Positions 41,870 to 54,204 of a DNA stretch of 64,000 nt are shown here, piece after piece; within the stretch, counting starts at the first letter, position 1, and every line of letters begins with the position of its first letter. Under the pieces are notes generated by a model. The model saw only the letters and a program-made list of their open reading frames with translations. It made no database searches and was not told the DNA's origin. Origin of the DNA: Nectonema munidae (taxonomy: Eukaryota > Nematomorpha > Nectonematoida > Nectonematidae). The position numbers and the translations under genes were made by a program. The stretch lies in assembly GCA_030549495.1 (NCBI GenBank), contig JAUIRK010000293.1:806001-870000 (forward strand), given 5' to 3'.

Positions 41870-42276
41870 CTAGAATCACGCGGTAGCAATGATCTTTCAC
41901 AGGACCTAGAATCACGCGTACCAATGATATTTAACTGGACCTAGAATCACACGGTACCAATGATCTTTAACTGGACCTATGAATCACTGTACCAAAGATC
42001 TTTCACAGGACCTAGGATCACGCGGTACCAATGATCTTTCACACGTCCTAGAATCACGCGGTACCAATGATCTGTCACACGTCCAAGAATCACGCGGTAC
42101 CAATGATCTGTCACACGTTCTAGAATCACAGTAGCAATGATCACGCGGTACCAATGATCTTTAACTGGACCTAGAATTACGCCGTACCAATGATCTTTAA
42201 CTGGACCTAGAATCACGCGGTACCAATGATCTTTAACTGGACCTATGAATCACAGTACCAATGATCTTTCACAGGA
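41870..42276. repeat. 36-bp minisatellite, about 11 units
   Basis: The unit is GGACCTAGAATCACGCGG followed by TACCAATGATCTTTAACT, with variants (TTTCACA or TGTCACAC for TTTAACT). The minus-strand reading frame across it is a by-product of the period being a multiple of three. The units have no unique spacers, so this is not CRISPR. Confidence 0.9.
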
Positions 42277-42585
42277 CCTATACTTTGCAATTTGCACGAT
42301 TTTAAATATTATATTTGTCGAATAATCAAAGAATCGAAAAATGTTCAAATCAAAAAATATTTATTCTTTTAAATATATCGTTGGCTCCCCTTACTTTTAG
42401 TTTCGTGTGTGCATAATTTGATAAAAATTAATTATTAAAGACTAGTTTTATCTTTCAATTTTAAAAGTAAGGGGAGCCAACGATATATTTAAAAAGAATA
42501 AATATTTTTTGATTTGAACATTTTTCGATTCTTTGATTATTCGACAAATATAATATTTAAAATCGTGCAAATTGCAAAGTATAGG
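42277..42585. repeat. Long hairpin, 123-bp arms and 62-bp loop
   Basis: 42,277-42,399 is the reverse complement of 42,462-42,585 apart from one indel. Each arm contains TAAGGGGAGCCAACGATATA (or its complement) and GCAAATTGCAAAGTATAGG. The outer part of the right arm continues directly into the 160-bp tandem units, so the left arm is an inverted copy of the start of that array. Confidence 0.95.
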
Positions 42586-43145
42586 TAATAACTTTTGTAA
42601 CATCGTATGAGGTAGCAAAATATGAACAGAAAGTTTGATATTTTTTGATTTTTTAAAGAATATTTTTCGATTCTTTGATTACAGAATTTTATTTTGATTA
42701 TTTGACAAATATAATATTTAAAATCGTGCAAATTGCAAAGTATAGGTAATAACTTTTGTAACATCGTATGAGGTAGCAAAATATGAACAGAAAGTTTGAT
42801 ATTTTTTGATTTTTTAAAGAATATTTTTCGATTTTTGATTACAGAATTTTATTTTGATTATTTGACAAATATAATATTTAAAATCGTGAAATTGCAAAGT
42901 ATAGGTAATAACTTTGTAACATCGTATGAGGTAGCAAAATATGAACAGAAAGTTTGATATTTTTTGATTTTTTAAAGAATATTTTTGATTCTTTGATTAC
43001 AGAATTTATTTTGATTATTTGAAAATATAATATTTAAAATCGTGCAAATGAAAGTATAGGTAATAATTTGAACATCGATGAGGTAGAAAATAAAAGAAAG
43101 TTTGATTTTTTGATATTTTAAAGAATATTTTTCGATTCTTTGATA
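42586..43145. repeat. Tandem array, ~160-bp period, about 3.5 units
   Basis: Units begin ATAGGTAATAACTTTTGTAA at 42,581, 42,742, 42,901 and (decayed) 43,056, with periods of 161, 159 and 155 bp. Later units lose single bases increasingly. The core shares TCTTTGATTACAGAATTTTA and GAACAGAAAGTTTGATATTT. The same family is at 37,536-37,760 in inverted orientation. Confidence 0.9.
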
Positions 43146-43149
43146 TGAA

Positions 43150-43490
43150 TTATCGCGGTATACAGGTTGGAGATGAACCATCGTAGTATACAGGTATAAT
43201 GTATATAGGTAATAACTTATGTAGCATCGTCTCCCCGAATGAGGTATATCAAATCTTACATCTAGCAGAATGTGAACAGAAAGTTGAACATTGTCTCCCT
43301 AGTTATTTAATGTACATGGAATAGAAACCATCGTAGTATACAGGTTGAAGATGAATCATCGTAGTATACAGGTTAGAGATGAATCATCGTAGTATACAGG
43401 TTGGAGATGAATCATTGTAGTATATAGTTTGGAGATGAATCATCGTAGAATACAGGTTGGAGAAGAATCATCGTAATATACGGGTTGGAG
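43150..43490. repeat. 28-bp minisatellite with a linking block
   Basis: Units of ATCATCGTAGTATACAGGTT plus GGAGATGA occur at 43,158-43,197 and about six times in 43,326-43,490, with point differences. The block between them (43,200-43,325) matches 37,561-37,720 inverted. Confidence 0.85.
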
Positions 43491-43679
43491 ATTATATATT
43501 TAAATGTGTAAATCGTAAAATGCTTAAAAAATATACTTAAAAAAAAATAAAAAAAAAATATTTTACATACATATTGAAAGCCACATTTCAAAAATTCTAC
43601 CTAAAAGTTCAAAAAATTTAACTTTGAAATTGCAGTTTTATTTCATAAAAACTATATGATTGGTTGAAATATGTAATAT

Positions 43680-43689
43680 ATAATAATAA

Positions 43690-43730
<41 letters not shown>

Positions 43731-43737
43731 ATACTAC
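43680..43737. repeat. Triplet microsatellite (TAA then TAC)
   Basis: Runs of TAA and then CTA/TAC units, with two interruptions. On the minus strand it encodes a Val run in one frame, which is not a gene. Confidence 0.9.
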
Positions 43738-44017
43738 TTTTTGAAAATTTTTACTTGTTTGATTTGAAGAAAGAATTAAACTGTTTTTCAATATTTCTTT
43801 TTCATGATTTATATATATCATTAGAAAGCTTATCGTTTGCTACATACTTTAGAATAATTTATTTTTGCAAAAGTTTTAAAAAATTTTAATAAATGGACAT
43901 TACTTCAAAAAATTTTTTCTAAATTTTTGAAAAAATTACGGACCACCTTTTTGTTGAAGCATAATGTGTCTTTTTTAAAAAAAAATTAAATGAAAATGGT
44001 GTCATTGGAAAGGTATA

Positions 44018-44690
44018 CTCTTTGTGGTTAACATAGGCTAGGTTATACAAATAAATATATTTTTATTTTTCCAAAATCTGCTTTTATGTGAGGTCAGTCA
44101 AGTTTTATCTAGTTTCAAAAAATACCAATAATAATTAACGTTCTTAATTTATATAATATTTTTTCAATATTTTATATTCCCAAAGGTAAAATATGATTTT
44201 TTACATTTTAAAATTTCATAGTTGAAGAAAACTGTCGAAAATTAATATATATTTTTTACTTTTTATGGGTCAGTAGTATAGGTCAGTATAATGTTTTTCT
44301 AATAAATTTTAAATTATTTTTGAAGTGAAAAATGTTGATCGAATGTACAAGATTTGAAGCTATACTCTTTGTGGGTAAAATAGGCTAGGTTTTACAAATA
44401 AATATATTTTTATTTTTCCAAAATCCGCTTTTATGTGAGGTCAGTCAACTTTTATCTAGTTTCAAAAAATACCAATAATTAACGTGATGAGTTTATATAT
44501 TATTTCTTCAAAATTTTATATTCACAAAGGTAGAATATGGTTTTTAACATTTTAAAATGTCATAGTTAAATAAAACTGTCGAAAATTAATATATATTTTT
44601 TACTTTTTATGGGTCAGTATAATATTTTTCTAATAAATTTTAAATTATTTTTCAAGTGAAAAATGTCGATTAAATGTAAGAGTTTTGTTT
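44018..44690. repeat. Tandem duplication, two units of about 330-347 bp
   Basis: The units start CTCTTTGTGG at 44,018 and 44,365. They share GAGGTCAGTCAA, TTTATCTAGTTTCAAAAAAT and AAACTGTCGAAAATTAATAT, and end near GTGAAAAATGT. Several substitutions and small gaps separate them, so the duplication is not very recent. Confidence 0.85.
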
Positions 44691-44919
44691 GATAATCGTA
44701 GTTTATTTTTTTTAGTTTAGATACAACCTTTCTAATTTTTAACGAAGGGCATTCGTTAAAAATTATACCGACAGTGTGCGAAGAATAAATCACATTATTG
44801 ATTGATTTTAGAGCATAATTATGCGAAGAAAGATTAACACATGTTGCATTACGCGTTTGTGAGCGCAGTGAATTCTTATCTCACACGCTTCACCACATCT
44901 TTAGCACGCGTGTGTGTTA

Positions 44920-45003
44920 CTATGAGGAAAGCAGGCTTGATGCGGGATCCAACCCAGGACCTTGAGTTATCGAATCCGGCATCTAGCCAACCCTACTCAC
45001 GCC
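44920..45003 (-). repeat. Head-only tRNA-derived SINE at the inner end of the right arm
   Basis: This pairs with 35,740-35,823 and contains the A- and B-box regions, but the SINE body and tail are missing because the arm ends here. The sequence below 44,920 is unrelated to the left-side continuation. Confidence 0.8.
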
Positions 45004-45582
45004 CCCAAATATAACCATCAAATATATAAAATGTTTGGATCAGGATTTACTATATTTGGAAAAGATAGGTGTTTTCTTATTGGTTGACTGGCAAGACAGG
45101 CAAAAAAGTATGCAATTCTCTCAACAGCCTACTTTTATTCGTGAATGCAAGAATTTATGTGATTGACGCACTCAAGATTGAATGAGTTTTAATTCATACA
45201 AAAATTTGGTTAAATTAGAGTTAAGAGAGCATCTATCACAAATATCTATAAATTGTTGATATTTTGCCAAATTTTTGCTCTATTTTCCAATGAATGTAGT
45301 TATAATTGGCAATTCTTTCAGTGTTTCAGGAATCTCATTTTGAAAATCAAAAAATAAAGTCTTTAAGGTGAAAAAGCCAAAAATAAACATTAACATTTTC
45401 ATGAAGACTTTTGTATGAAGCGTAAGAATGTTGAGATTTGTGTTACAAGCGTATTTTTTGCATCCTTTTGCTCGTTGATTTTAAAAACACGAAACAAATG
45501 TGCAGGTTTATGTTAAAAATTAATGATATATCCATTCTCAAATCCTCATTCTCTACATTGAGATGTAGATATGATTATTAGA

Positions 45583-45882
45583 TCAGTTTGAAACATGGCA
45601 TTTTTTACAAAACTTGATTTCTTCACGAACTTCATCCTTTTCTAAAGTTCTAACAAAAATGACCCTTCCATATTGATAATAATGATCTGTATTAATAAAA
45701 ATAATAGGAAGTTTCCCCTTTTTGATATGATATAGAGAAAGTTGAACAGTTTTACGATCGCGATATTTTCTTGAAAAAAAATGAAACGTTAGCCATCTCA
45801 CAATAGGTTGGATTTCAGGTAGTGGGATCGCGCTATGTGTATTTTTGATAAATATTCCCAACTTTAGATGCAAGTCACACAA
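45583..45882 (-). CDS. Hypothetical 99-residue reading frame (right arm)
   Basis: It is identical in translation to the left-arm frame at 34,861-35,160. No domain is recognised. A lack of protein differences alone does not prove function, because the arms are so similar overall. Confidence 0.25.
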   Translation of the reverse strand: MCDLHLKLGIFIKNTHSAIPLPEIQPIVRWLTFHFFSRKYRDRKTVQLSLYHIKKGKLPIIFINTDHYYQYGRVIFVRTLEKDEVREEIKFCKKCHVSN

Positions 45883-45938
45883 ATGAAAAAATAAAGTATA
45901 AATAAAAGTATTTATTAGAACTGGTTAAAAGTTTTAAT

Positions 45939-46331
45939 ATGCATGGTCTTTCGAAAATTCGTTACGACTGCTTTTTGCCCGCGAAGCCTTCTTGTTTCCC
46001 CTTTTCTTTGCTTTATTTAAATGTTTGCGTTATTCTTGTGATAGAGAATTGTATCACACAGTCGGACTCTTTCCAATTAGGTGCCACTTTTGTTTTCAAG
46101 GAATTCTTTCAGAAGTTAAAAATGTTACAATGGATAACTTATGATTTCCAAATTTTTATACTTATTCAGTACAAAGGAAAAATTAAATACAAAGTAGAAA
46201 TTTTGAAATTAATCAAAATCGTACTGCTTGAGAGTAATAAGGAAATCTTCAGAATAATACGGTTAACCCAGTTTCTTTCAATAAGGAATTCTTTCAATAA
46301 TGTTTTCAATATGTTCGTCAAAAGTAATTAG
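45939..46331 (+). CDS. Hypothetical 130-residue reading frame (right arm)
   Basis: Mirror of 34,412-34,804, with two changes (PAKPS for PANPS, NMFVKSN for NMLVKSN). It is unrecognised and may be spurious. Confidence 0.2.
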   Translation: MHGLSKIRYDCFLPAKPSCFPFSLLYLNVCVILVIENCITQSDSFQLGATFVFKEFFQKLKMLQWITYDFQIFILIQYKGKIKYKVEILKLIKIVLLESNKEIFRIIRLTQFLSIRNSFNNVFNMFVKSN

Positions 46332-46837
46332 GAAGTAATTAAAACTAAGCCATTTCAACCACGGTTTCTTATTGAAAATGGACCTAAAGAATTTAATTTC
46401 ATTTCATATTTTTGAGATAAATAAGTAGAAGAATTGGAAGGAGTTAGCTTTGTTGAGAAGAAAGAGAAATTTAACAGCATAGCCGAACAACCTAAAGGAA
46501 GCAGGTTTTTTATCCCACTTATTGTGGCTTTTGGATTATGCCAAATCTGCTAAATGATGGCATGATGCAGAGAATTGTAAATCAATCTCAGCTATATGCT
46601 GTCTGTTGTGCTGGACATTCTTATAATGATAAAAAGTGTTGCTATTATTGCAAAAAAGGAGGTTTTAATAGAAGATTTTGCATTAATGCTCTTTACTTCT
46701 TTCTTTACTTCTAAATTCACAATGACTTTAAAATACTCCACATCAGCCTTCGTAAATATCGGAACAATATTTGGATTATTCTTAAGGCATCTATTTACGC
46801 CATCGCTCTCATTAATGAACCGGTCTTGACTTTATGA

Positions 46838-47800
46838 AAATCAATTAAACTTGTCAAAAAGTCGATCAAACCTGTCAAACAATGCAGAAAATAAATTCTA
46901 CTTGCAGTATTTTTCTGCTAAGTTTTTTCTTAATTTATTTAATAAACCAACTTTTGGTTTTAATTCACTCAAAATATTTCATTTGTCAGTAAATTAGATA
47001 TCTCGATAGCACTTCCATCCTATGGCTAGAAATTCGTTTTTGACTGGCTTTCTTCTATACTTTATACAGTATGTAATTTTGCAATTCATTCTTTGATGAT
47101 CCTTTCTTGGTAGCTCTTCTTTCATCAGAAATTTATTATCTGACATGGGTGTTTGAAAATTTTTTTGAGGATGTGTTTTGAACAGATTTTTTCTGCTCTC
47201 GAAGAATTAAAGAATCTTCTTGATGATCTAGGGCTTTTTTATCAGTATCCTGTATTATATTATCAGATTATTTAAAGAGGTATTCATCCTGAATATTTGT
47301 CGACAAATCCGAGTTCAAAAGTTTTTTTTCTGATGAAATCATTCATTGTTCTATTTCAAAAATCTGTCTCCCTTTTAGAAATGATAATTGTAATCTTAGC
47401 TGATATGCTATATGTGAAAAATTTTTTGCAAAAGAGCACGGTCAAAATCTTTTTTGGAGCATCCAAAATAAGATTAGATCACTTCCATTAATTCATTGGA
47501 ACATGGTAGATCTTCCATTTACTAAAGAAGATTTTATAATGCATTTCTTTAATATTTCATACTCAACATGATTGAAGAAAGAATTATAAACCAAAATATA
47601 TAATAAAAAATATATTTGTACTAAATAACCAATATTCAACGATTTTTTGAAAACAGAAATGATCGAAAATTGACTTCGGAAATAAAACTAAAATGGTAGA
47701 TTTGGTATAGAAACATATTTTTCATGTAAAATTACAGAGAATATTTGTGGAGATAGTTTTCAAGCATAAACCGAAAATTTGATTGACCCTTATATGTATT
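46838..47800 (-). repeat. Undescribed non-coding repeat, partial copy 3 (right arm)
   Basis: Mirror of 32,940-33,905. Small indels distinguish it, including a 6-bp loss in the segment near 47,375. Confidence 0.65.
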
Positions 47801-50800
47801 TTTCCAGAAAGGTTGAAATAAAAGAAAAACATTTAAAATTTAAAAGTTTTTAGTTCTCGTGGTGGGGAAATTTTTGCAACCTTTACACTATTTTTGGATT
47901 TTTAATTTTGACATTTTTTTGAAATTGTATTCTATCTGAAAATAAAAATGATCTAGTATTAATTTAAAATGTTACGGAAAAATTCTTACTTTTGATTGAA
48001 TATGTCTGTATATAGTATGCCGAAATTTTCTTTTTTATACAAGCAACATTAAACATAGCAAAATTAGAATGCTCGTTTGCATACAGTGACGGGGTGGGCG
48101 AAGTACTTTTAAAGGAATAAACTTTAATTGAGTTGTACTAATTTAAGGACGGTTAATGTTTATTTTCAACTTATCTTAATTTGTTTTTTTATCATTGAAG
48201 CTTAGAAATACTAAGATTTCAAAAGTCAAAACTATATAACTTTAATAATTTGGCTAAATTTTTTATTTTTTTTACTCGTCACAAAAAAAAACCTGAGTTA
48301 TTTTGGGTGTCTTCTCGAAATTTATTGTTTTATCCAGAAAAATCTCTTCCTATATTTATTCCATAAACATTTTTTAATCTATTTTTGTGTCATAGAGAAA
48401 GCTTAAAATTATACCAGTGTATTGCAATCTATATTCTATTGAGCTAACGTTTCTCAAAATGTTAGAATATGTATAGTAGTCCAGGAGCATTAAGTTTAAA
48501 ACTGAACAAAAAATATTTAATTGTAATAAATCATATTAATATAAGTCCTCAAAAAATAACTTCGGGCTTCTTCCAAAAATCTTAGTACTTTCTTTGAAAA
48601 GTGTCTTTCATTTGAAGAAGATTTACCAGATACTTTCCAGGACTAAAACTTCTTCTCTCTTTTCTGTTTTATTTGAAATTTATTCCCAAATTTCAAAAAA
48701 AGGCTGAAAAATGTGTCATCAAAATTTATTAAAAACTTCAAAAATATTTGCATTAATCGTGACATTAATTTTCTTGGAACCTTGTAAATATTATATTACC
48801 AATGTGTTTGCCTGAAGATTCTGATATTCTATAGTGCAATTCATCATTCCAAATATTTCTTGATATAAAAATCATCATTCCATTTTCGCGTACTTCTGAG
48901 TTCAAAGAATTAGAATATTGTAGAAATGAAGCCTAAAAATTGAAATTTTGCAAAATTACTCAAACATAGACTATGACACTTTCTCCTATAATAGCAAGAA
49001 ACGGAGAAAATCAATTGTTAGTATTTTCACGTATTAAACAATTTTCTAAAAACATCCCCATGATCTTAGAATTAATAAAAATTTGGATAAGTTTATTAAA
49101 TAAATTTTTACTTTATTTTATGAATTTTCAGTATTCCTATGCTTTTACAAGCAGTCTAATTCTTAATTTTGAACTTCAACACATGGTCAATTTGTTCATC
49201 AAAAAAGTGAATGACAAAGTGTTAAATTTAAACGGTTAAACAAAATGATATAATCACAAATCCTATTTGGCTTTTACAAATATTTACTTTTCATTTGTGC
49301 AATATTTTGTCTATGGGTTAGCAAACAGAGTTGACTTTTAGAATTAGATTTAACTGTTATTTCTTTCAAAGCATGCTGGCATGTACGTGCACACGCTGTC
49401 GTAAGAAAAGAAGCAAACGAAGGGTGTTAACGCTTCTTCTCAGTTAATCTCATATTCCTCATCTTCTATGCCTTATAACAAGTATTTCTCTTGTACATTG
49501 CACTTCTTGGGCAAGCTAGCCAGTGGTGTAGTTAGAGAAAGAGGCAGAATTCCTGCACCCAACTCTTAAAAAACTCTTGGACGCCTTGAAAAAATATTTT
49601 GTAAAATTAAATGACGAAAAATTGGCAAGCCCTTCCCCACGACTGACCACTTTTTGGGCCCTGCTAGTTCAAATGATTTGCTAAGTCTTTGGTCCCATCC
49701 CAACAGACACTGCAGTATAAAGCAAAACGTATATTCTTATGACATGTGTGCGATGAGTAGATTAAGTTCTAAAACAAAGTCCCAACATGCACCGGGTTTT
49801 GGCAAAAATATGATGGGCATAGCCTGGTTTTTAGAAAAAAAATTTTCGTGAGCGGGCATGAATCGAAGAAATCTGGCCCGTGTCTTTCTGCAACCAAGAC
49901 ATGGGAAATGGAATTTGTACATAAATGACTAATTGTCCGTTAAAAACTATTTTTATAAATTTTTCACAAAATGGATAAATAATTTTTTGATGATTTTTTA
50001 GTCGTCGCTAAGGATGAGATAAATTCCATTGGAAATTTTATCCAACAAAATCATATTAAGGTGACTGGAAAAGTTGAATTCTTGACACTTATATTTGTAC
50101 AATTATAGTTTAAAATATCAATAATCTTAATTTTTAACAATAAATTTAAAACAAATAAGATGATATGTAACTTTTAAATATTTTAATTGCAACTTGTAAG
50201 CTATTCCTTTTATAAGTTCCATACTTCATGACAAATCTCCAAATATAGATTTTCAAAGTATTTTTTTCCGAAATAAGTTTAGGATGAGCGTTTTTAACAA
50301 ATATGAAAAATTGACAATTCTATACATTATCCACTTACATGGCACAGTTTATACGCCTCATCAATGATTACCAAAAGATAACCAGTTCTATTCCTAACTC
50401 TTTTTCGTTCCAAAAGTTGTTATTAAATGTGGTGAACCATTAATATATTTTTAAATCTGTTATCTTCAAGATATTAAATTTGAACAACATAATTTTTGCC
50501 TCCTTAATTTCTTAGGTTTCTCTCTTACTGGGTAATTCCAAGCGGTCGACGGGCATTGTATGCACTTATTCTTTTTCACCGTACATCAATGCTGTGCTAT
50601 AGTTGTTCTGTTTTATGAATGCATATATCTTAAAATGTGTTTTAGTGGGCTATTTCACCTTTTTAGCGGGATAAAAAGTTAGTTCTTAAAATGGATTCTT
50701 TTATAGATTTAGTTTGACTCTAAGAAAAGTTTTTATCAGGCAAAGGAGATCGTTTATTGAGAAAGTCGATTCTTAGAGTGCAAAACTGTTTATGGATTAA

Positions 50801-51926
50801 ATCATTTCTTGAACGTTGAACAGTGAATTAGTAAATCAATATGAAAGTTGAAGATAAGTTTTAGTTTCAAACACGAAACAGCTTAATCATAGCATTAATT
50901 CATTGCAGCTTGAATTGAGTATTTATGTGATTATGATTCTAATCATTATCAGATAAAAGCACTTCTGACTCCTAGACGCCAGATCAAAACTTTTCTATCA
51001 TCATTAAACATAATAATCCCGCTATTGCTTCTAGGGAATTAAGTTTAAACTAAATATTGTAAAAACTAACCACGAAATGGTTGAGTCGTCTTTTAAACAT
51101 AGCCTATCTTAAGAGCGTTTTCTTCCCTCAAAAATGAAGATTTAAGTAAAAGATACCTTAATTTTTCTAGTAGAACCCAATATCTGATGTTGGGTATATG
51201 GATAAAATTGTTGAAAATCATATAATTCGTTGTCAAATTCTATTGTTTCTTGAAATCCTTCAATGCTGATTTGAATATTCAGAGTATATTGATATCCAAA
51301 TAATGGCAAAATATTTTGCAAATCAGGAAACGTATACTCAGCTAACCCGTCATCTGTTCTTTCGTACCATATAAGTTCCCATAGGCCATTGAAATCTAAA
51401 ATGAAATCTAAATTGTGCCATATGGTGCATTTATTTCTGGGCAGATAGTATTTTTTTTAAAATTATATAAAAAACATTATTAATAATAAGAATGATAGAA
51501 TTTAATAACGCAAAAGAATCTCGAAATGCTGCAACATACGCAAAAGAATATTTTGGCCTCGAAAACGACGGACTTTTCTGCTTTTGAATTTACTTTGCTA
51601 CTAAATACACAACTTTTATGAAATGTCATAGCGCTAATTATAAGTGAGTAAATAGACAAAATTAAATACCATAATTAATATTTAGAAGAGGTCAACGGCC
51701 TGAAATTTGTCTTGTGGAGATTAGAGTTCATTAAGGCTTGAGTTGTTATTAAATAGAGAATTAAAGGGTTTTTTTTGGTTTAAAGATGTATAAATACTTT
51801 GAATAAATTTAAAATTTTAAGAGTTTTGTCTAAACTGCAAAAAAATTATCGCATGAAGTGAATGAATTCATTTTTTAGTAAAATCATTTGGCTTAGGTCA
51901 AAAACGATTAAAATTTATAAACTACA
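47801..51926. other. Non-coding, mirror of the left arm
   Basis: Pairs with 28,746-32,939. No gene is recognised. It includes the mirrored hAT-like end starting at 49,521 and the single-copy site (51,305-51,385) that corresponds to the left-arm hairpin. Confidence 0.5.
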
Positions 51927-52860
51927 ACAAGGTAACAAAAGTATCTTTCTAATTATAGACTTATGCCGATTAACTATAAAGTTTTTAAAGTATTTGAGTC
52001 GATGATGAAAGATAAAGTCTTATTGAGAACAAATTGATATCAAACCATCAACAAAATTCCTCCCAAAAAAGTCGTTGAATTTTATTAAATTTTATTGAAT
52101 TTTTTAATGAATTATCATTGGAAATGAATGATAGCAAAAGAGTCGACATTCAATATCTTGATTTGCGAAAAGCACTCGATACTGCCACACATGAAAGACT
52201 AATTTTTAAAAACCCATCCTTCGGTATTATTACTGACCTTTTAAATTGGATGAAGGATTATTTCCTGAATAGAAAATCCATAATTCGATTAAATGGAAAT
52301 TCAAAAATGGAAAATTCTGAAATTTAAGAGAGGTATGCCATAAGGATCCGTACTTAGTCCAATATACTTCACTATCTTCATAGATGACACATGAACTCAA
52401 TTGGCATGTAAAAATATTTGCAGATGATATAAGAATTTTCAAAGGATCTGGCAAAGATTCAATTAAGATCCTACAGCATGTACACTCAATATATAAATGG
52501 AGTATAGAATGAGACTTGCAACTCAAACTAGACAAGTGTTATTATCTTCAAATTGGTAAAATTGAAGACATTTCCTTTTACATTGGTGGAACACGTCTAA
52601 AACAAGTTAACCAAAAATGACTTGGGATCATCTACTAAAGATTTTTGTTTCAAGGATCACGTGTCTTATGCGGTGAAGAAGGCTCTTTTATCTTGCACGA
52701 TAGATAAGTTACCCTGCATCTGTTTAAATCTAATTAGACACGTTCTTGAACATGGAAATGAAATTTTTGCCAATTTCTCGATAATTAACATGAAAAAAAA
52801 TGAGAAAATGCAGAAAGTGTTATGCAAACATATAAAAGGATTAGGGTTTTGATTAAACAA
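51927..52860 (+). pseudogene. LINE reverse transcriptase fragment (right arm)
   Basis: Mirror of 27,812-28,745, with the same motifs: Y-L-D-L-R-K-A catalytic box near 52,160, the A-D-D box near 52,425, and DFCFKDHVSYAVKK near 52,650. One residue differs in the first box (KALDTA for KAFDTA). The shared breaks show that it was already a relic when the arms formed. Confidence 0.8.
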
Positions 52861-52939
52861 ATTGCAGTTGTTTCAAATATTGACATACTTATATTCCACA
52901 ATGTCATAATTTAAGCGATATACTTCATTTCATTCGGGT

Positions 52940-53100
52940 TAAGAGTAAGATGGTCTAGATGTCTCCCTTCGATATAACAAGATCTTGGTTTCGAAGCTCA
53001 GCACGAATCTCAGAATCTCGATACGAGTGATGTAAGTGGCATACCTAGACCAAGGCCCGTCATGGCATATCTTAATTTTGTAGCCCCGTGGAAATCCTAG
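52940..53100 (+). repeat. Diverged tRNA-derived SINE (right arm)
   Basis: Mirror of 27,570-27,735. TGGTCTAGATGTCTCCC and CTTGGTTTCGAAGCTC stand where the A and B boxes lie in the better-preserved copy at 35,740. Confidence 0.5.
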
Positions 53101-54204
53101 AAACACTTCAAAACGTCGCCAGTTGAATTATATATAGGCATGCAAAATAAAAAGACAAACTACGGCAACCAGTACTGACTACATCATTAAAATGAAATAA
53201 TCTCGGGATTGCATGTTCTTTAAAGATCTTGCTAATCCATTGAGGGATGAAGTTATGCCTACTGAATGAAAACATGCCCAAAGATTATAAATAAGTAAAT
53301 AAAAATAAAAGGAATTCTTTGTTTTACCTTCTATAACGCATTTGAAGGCGCCAACAAAAAAAACGCTGGCAAGTATCTAAAAAGTAGGCAAATAAAAGAA
53401 TTAGATATACGTCATAATTATTGTGAACTTGGACTCAATAAATAAAAGGTTTACTTCCTTGACACTCTTTCATTTTTGGTGCAACATACAAGAATTATTA
53501 CTAGATTTTTGAAAAGAAGAATTTATCGAGGCAGAGAATTTAAATGGAATACTATTGATAGCATAGTGTAAACATGATCGCTCTTGTGGGTTTTGAGTTC
53601 AATAATAAATAATTATGCATTCTAATGCAATCTTGAAAGGGTGAATGAAATTGAGAACAAATTTGCTAAAATCATTAATCAAACTATTTGGTAGTATATT
53701 AAGGGTTTTACTTTGGTAACGAAATTTAAAACACTTTTCCCATATATTCCTACACTAATACTAATTCAGTGAGTATGGATGGTCACTATTAGGAATGCAA
53801 ATCGTTCAGATTTCTCTTCTGTTTTGATAGAAAAATTAAATCACAAATGAAGAGAAAGAAGATGAATGTTGAGTGAGTGTCAAAGCGGAATGATAAAAAA
53901 CATAATAAGGCAAATTTTCTCACTTTTTTATGTATGTATAAGTAATAGACCAGTGAGAGGCCTTTAGGATTAGACCTAAAATTCATTGATATAAATTTAA
54001 TGTACCATTTTTACTTCCAAATTATCTTTTTAGTTTGAAATTGTCTCCTTTCTTAGAATTGAAAATAGACAAATTAGAACTAAAAAAAGATAATTTAGAA
54101 GCAAATATGGTATATTCCTGATAATACACCCCACGTGTATATACGCAACTCTTGGAGGTAATGCATGCCCTGTAAAGTTAAGTGAACAATATTATTATGG
54201 TATA
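53101..54204. other. Non-coding, mirror of the left arm
   Basis: Pairs with 26,470-27,570. No gene is recognised. Confidence 0.5.

Larger units (their letters stand above)
43491..44919. other. Non-coding part of the spacer, with a microsatellite and a 347-bp tandem pair
   Basis: No gene is seen. A TAA/TAC triplet run lies at 43,680-43,737. A tandem duplication with a 347-bp period occupies 44,018-44,690. The stretch ends where the right arm begins at 44,920. Confidence 0.6.

Noticed and set aside
41977-42216. 79-residue minus-strand frame with a repeating peptide
   Set aside because: It is a translation of the 36-bp minisatellite, open only because the period is divisible by three.
43326-43490. 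CRISPR-like array of 28-bp repeats
   Set aside because: Units are contiguous with no unique spacers, and the DNA is from an animal genome; this is a minisatellite.
43618-43821. Frame with a Val run
   Set aside because: Produced by the TAA/TAC microsatellite on the opposite strand.
44920-45003. tRNA gene at the right-arm inner end and at 35,740
   Set aside because: A and B boxes are recognisable but no full cloverleaf with acceptor stem is formed, and the copies carry SINE bodies and tails.
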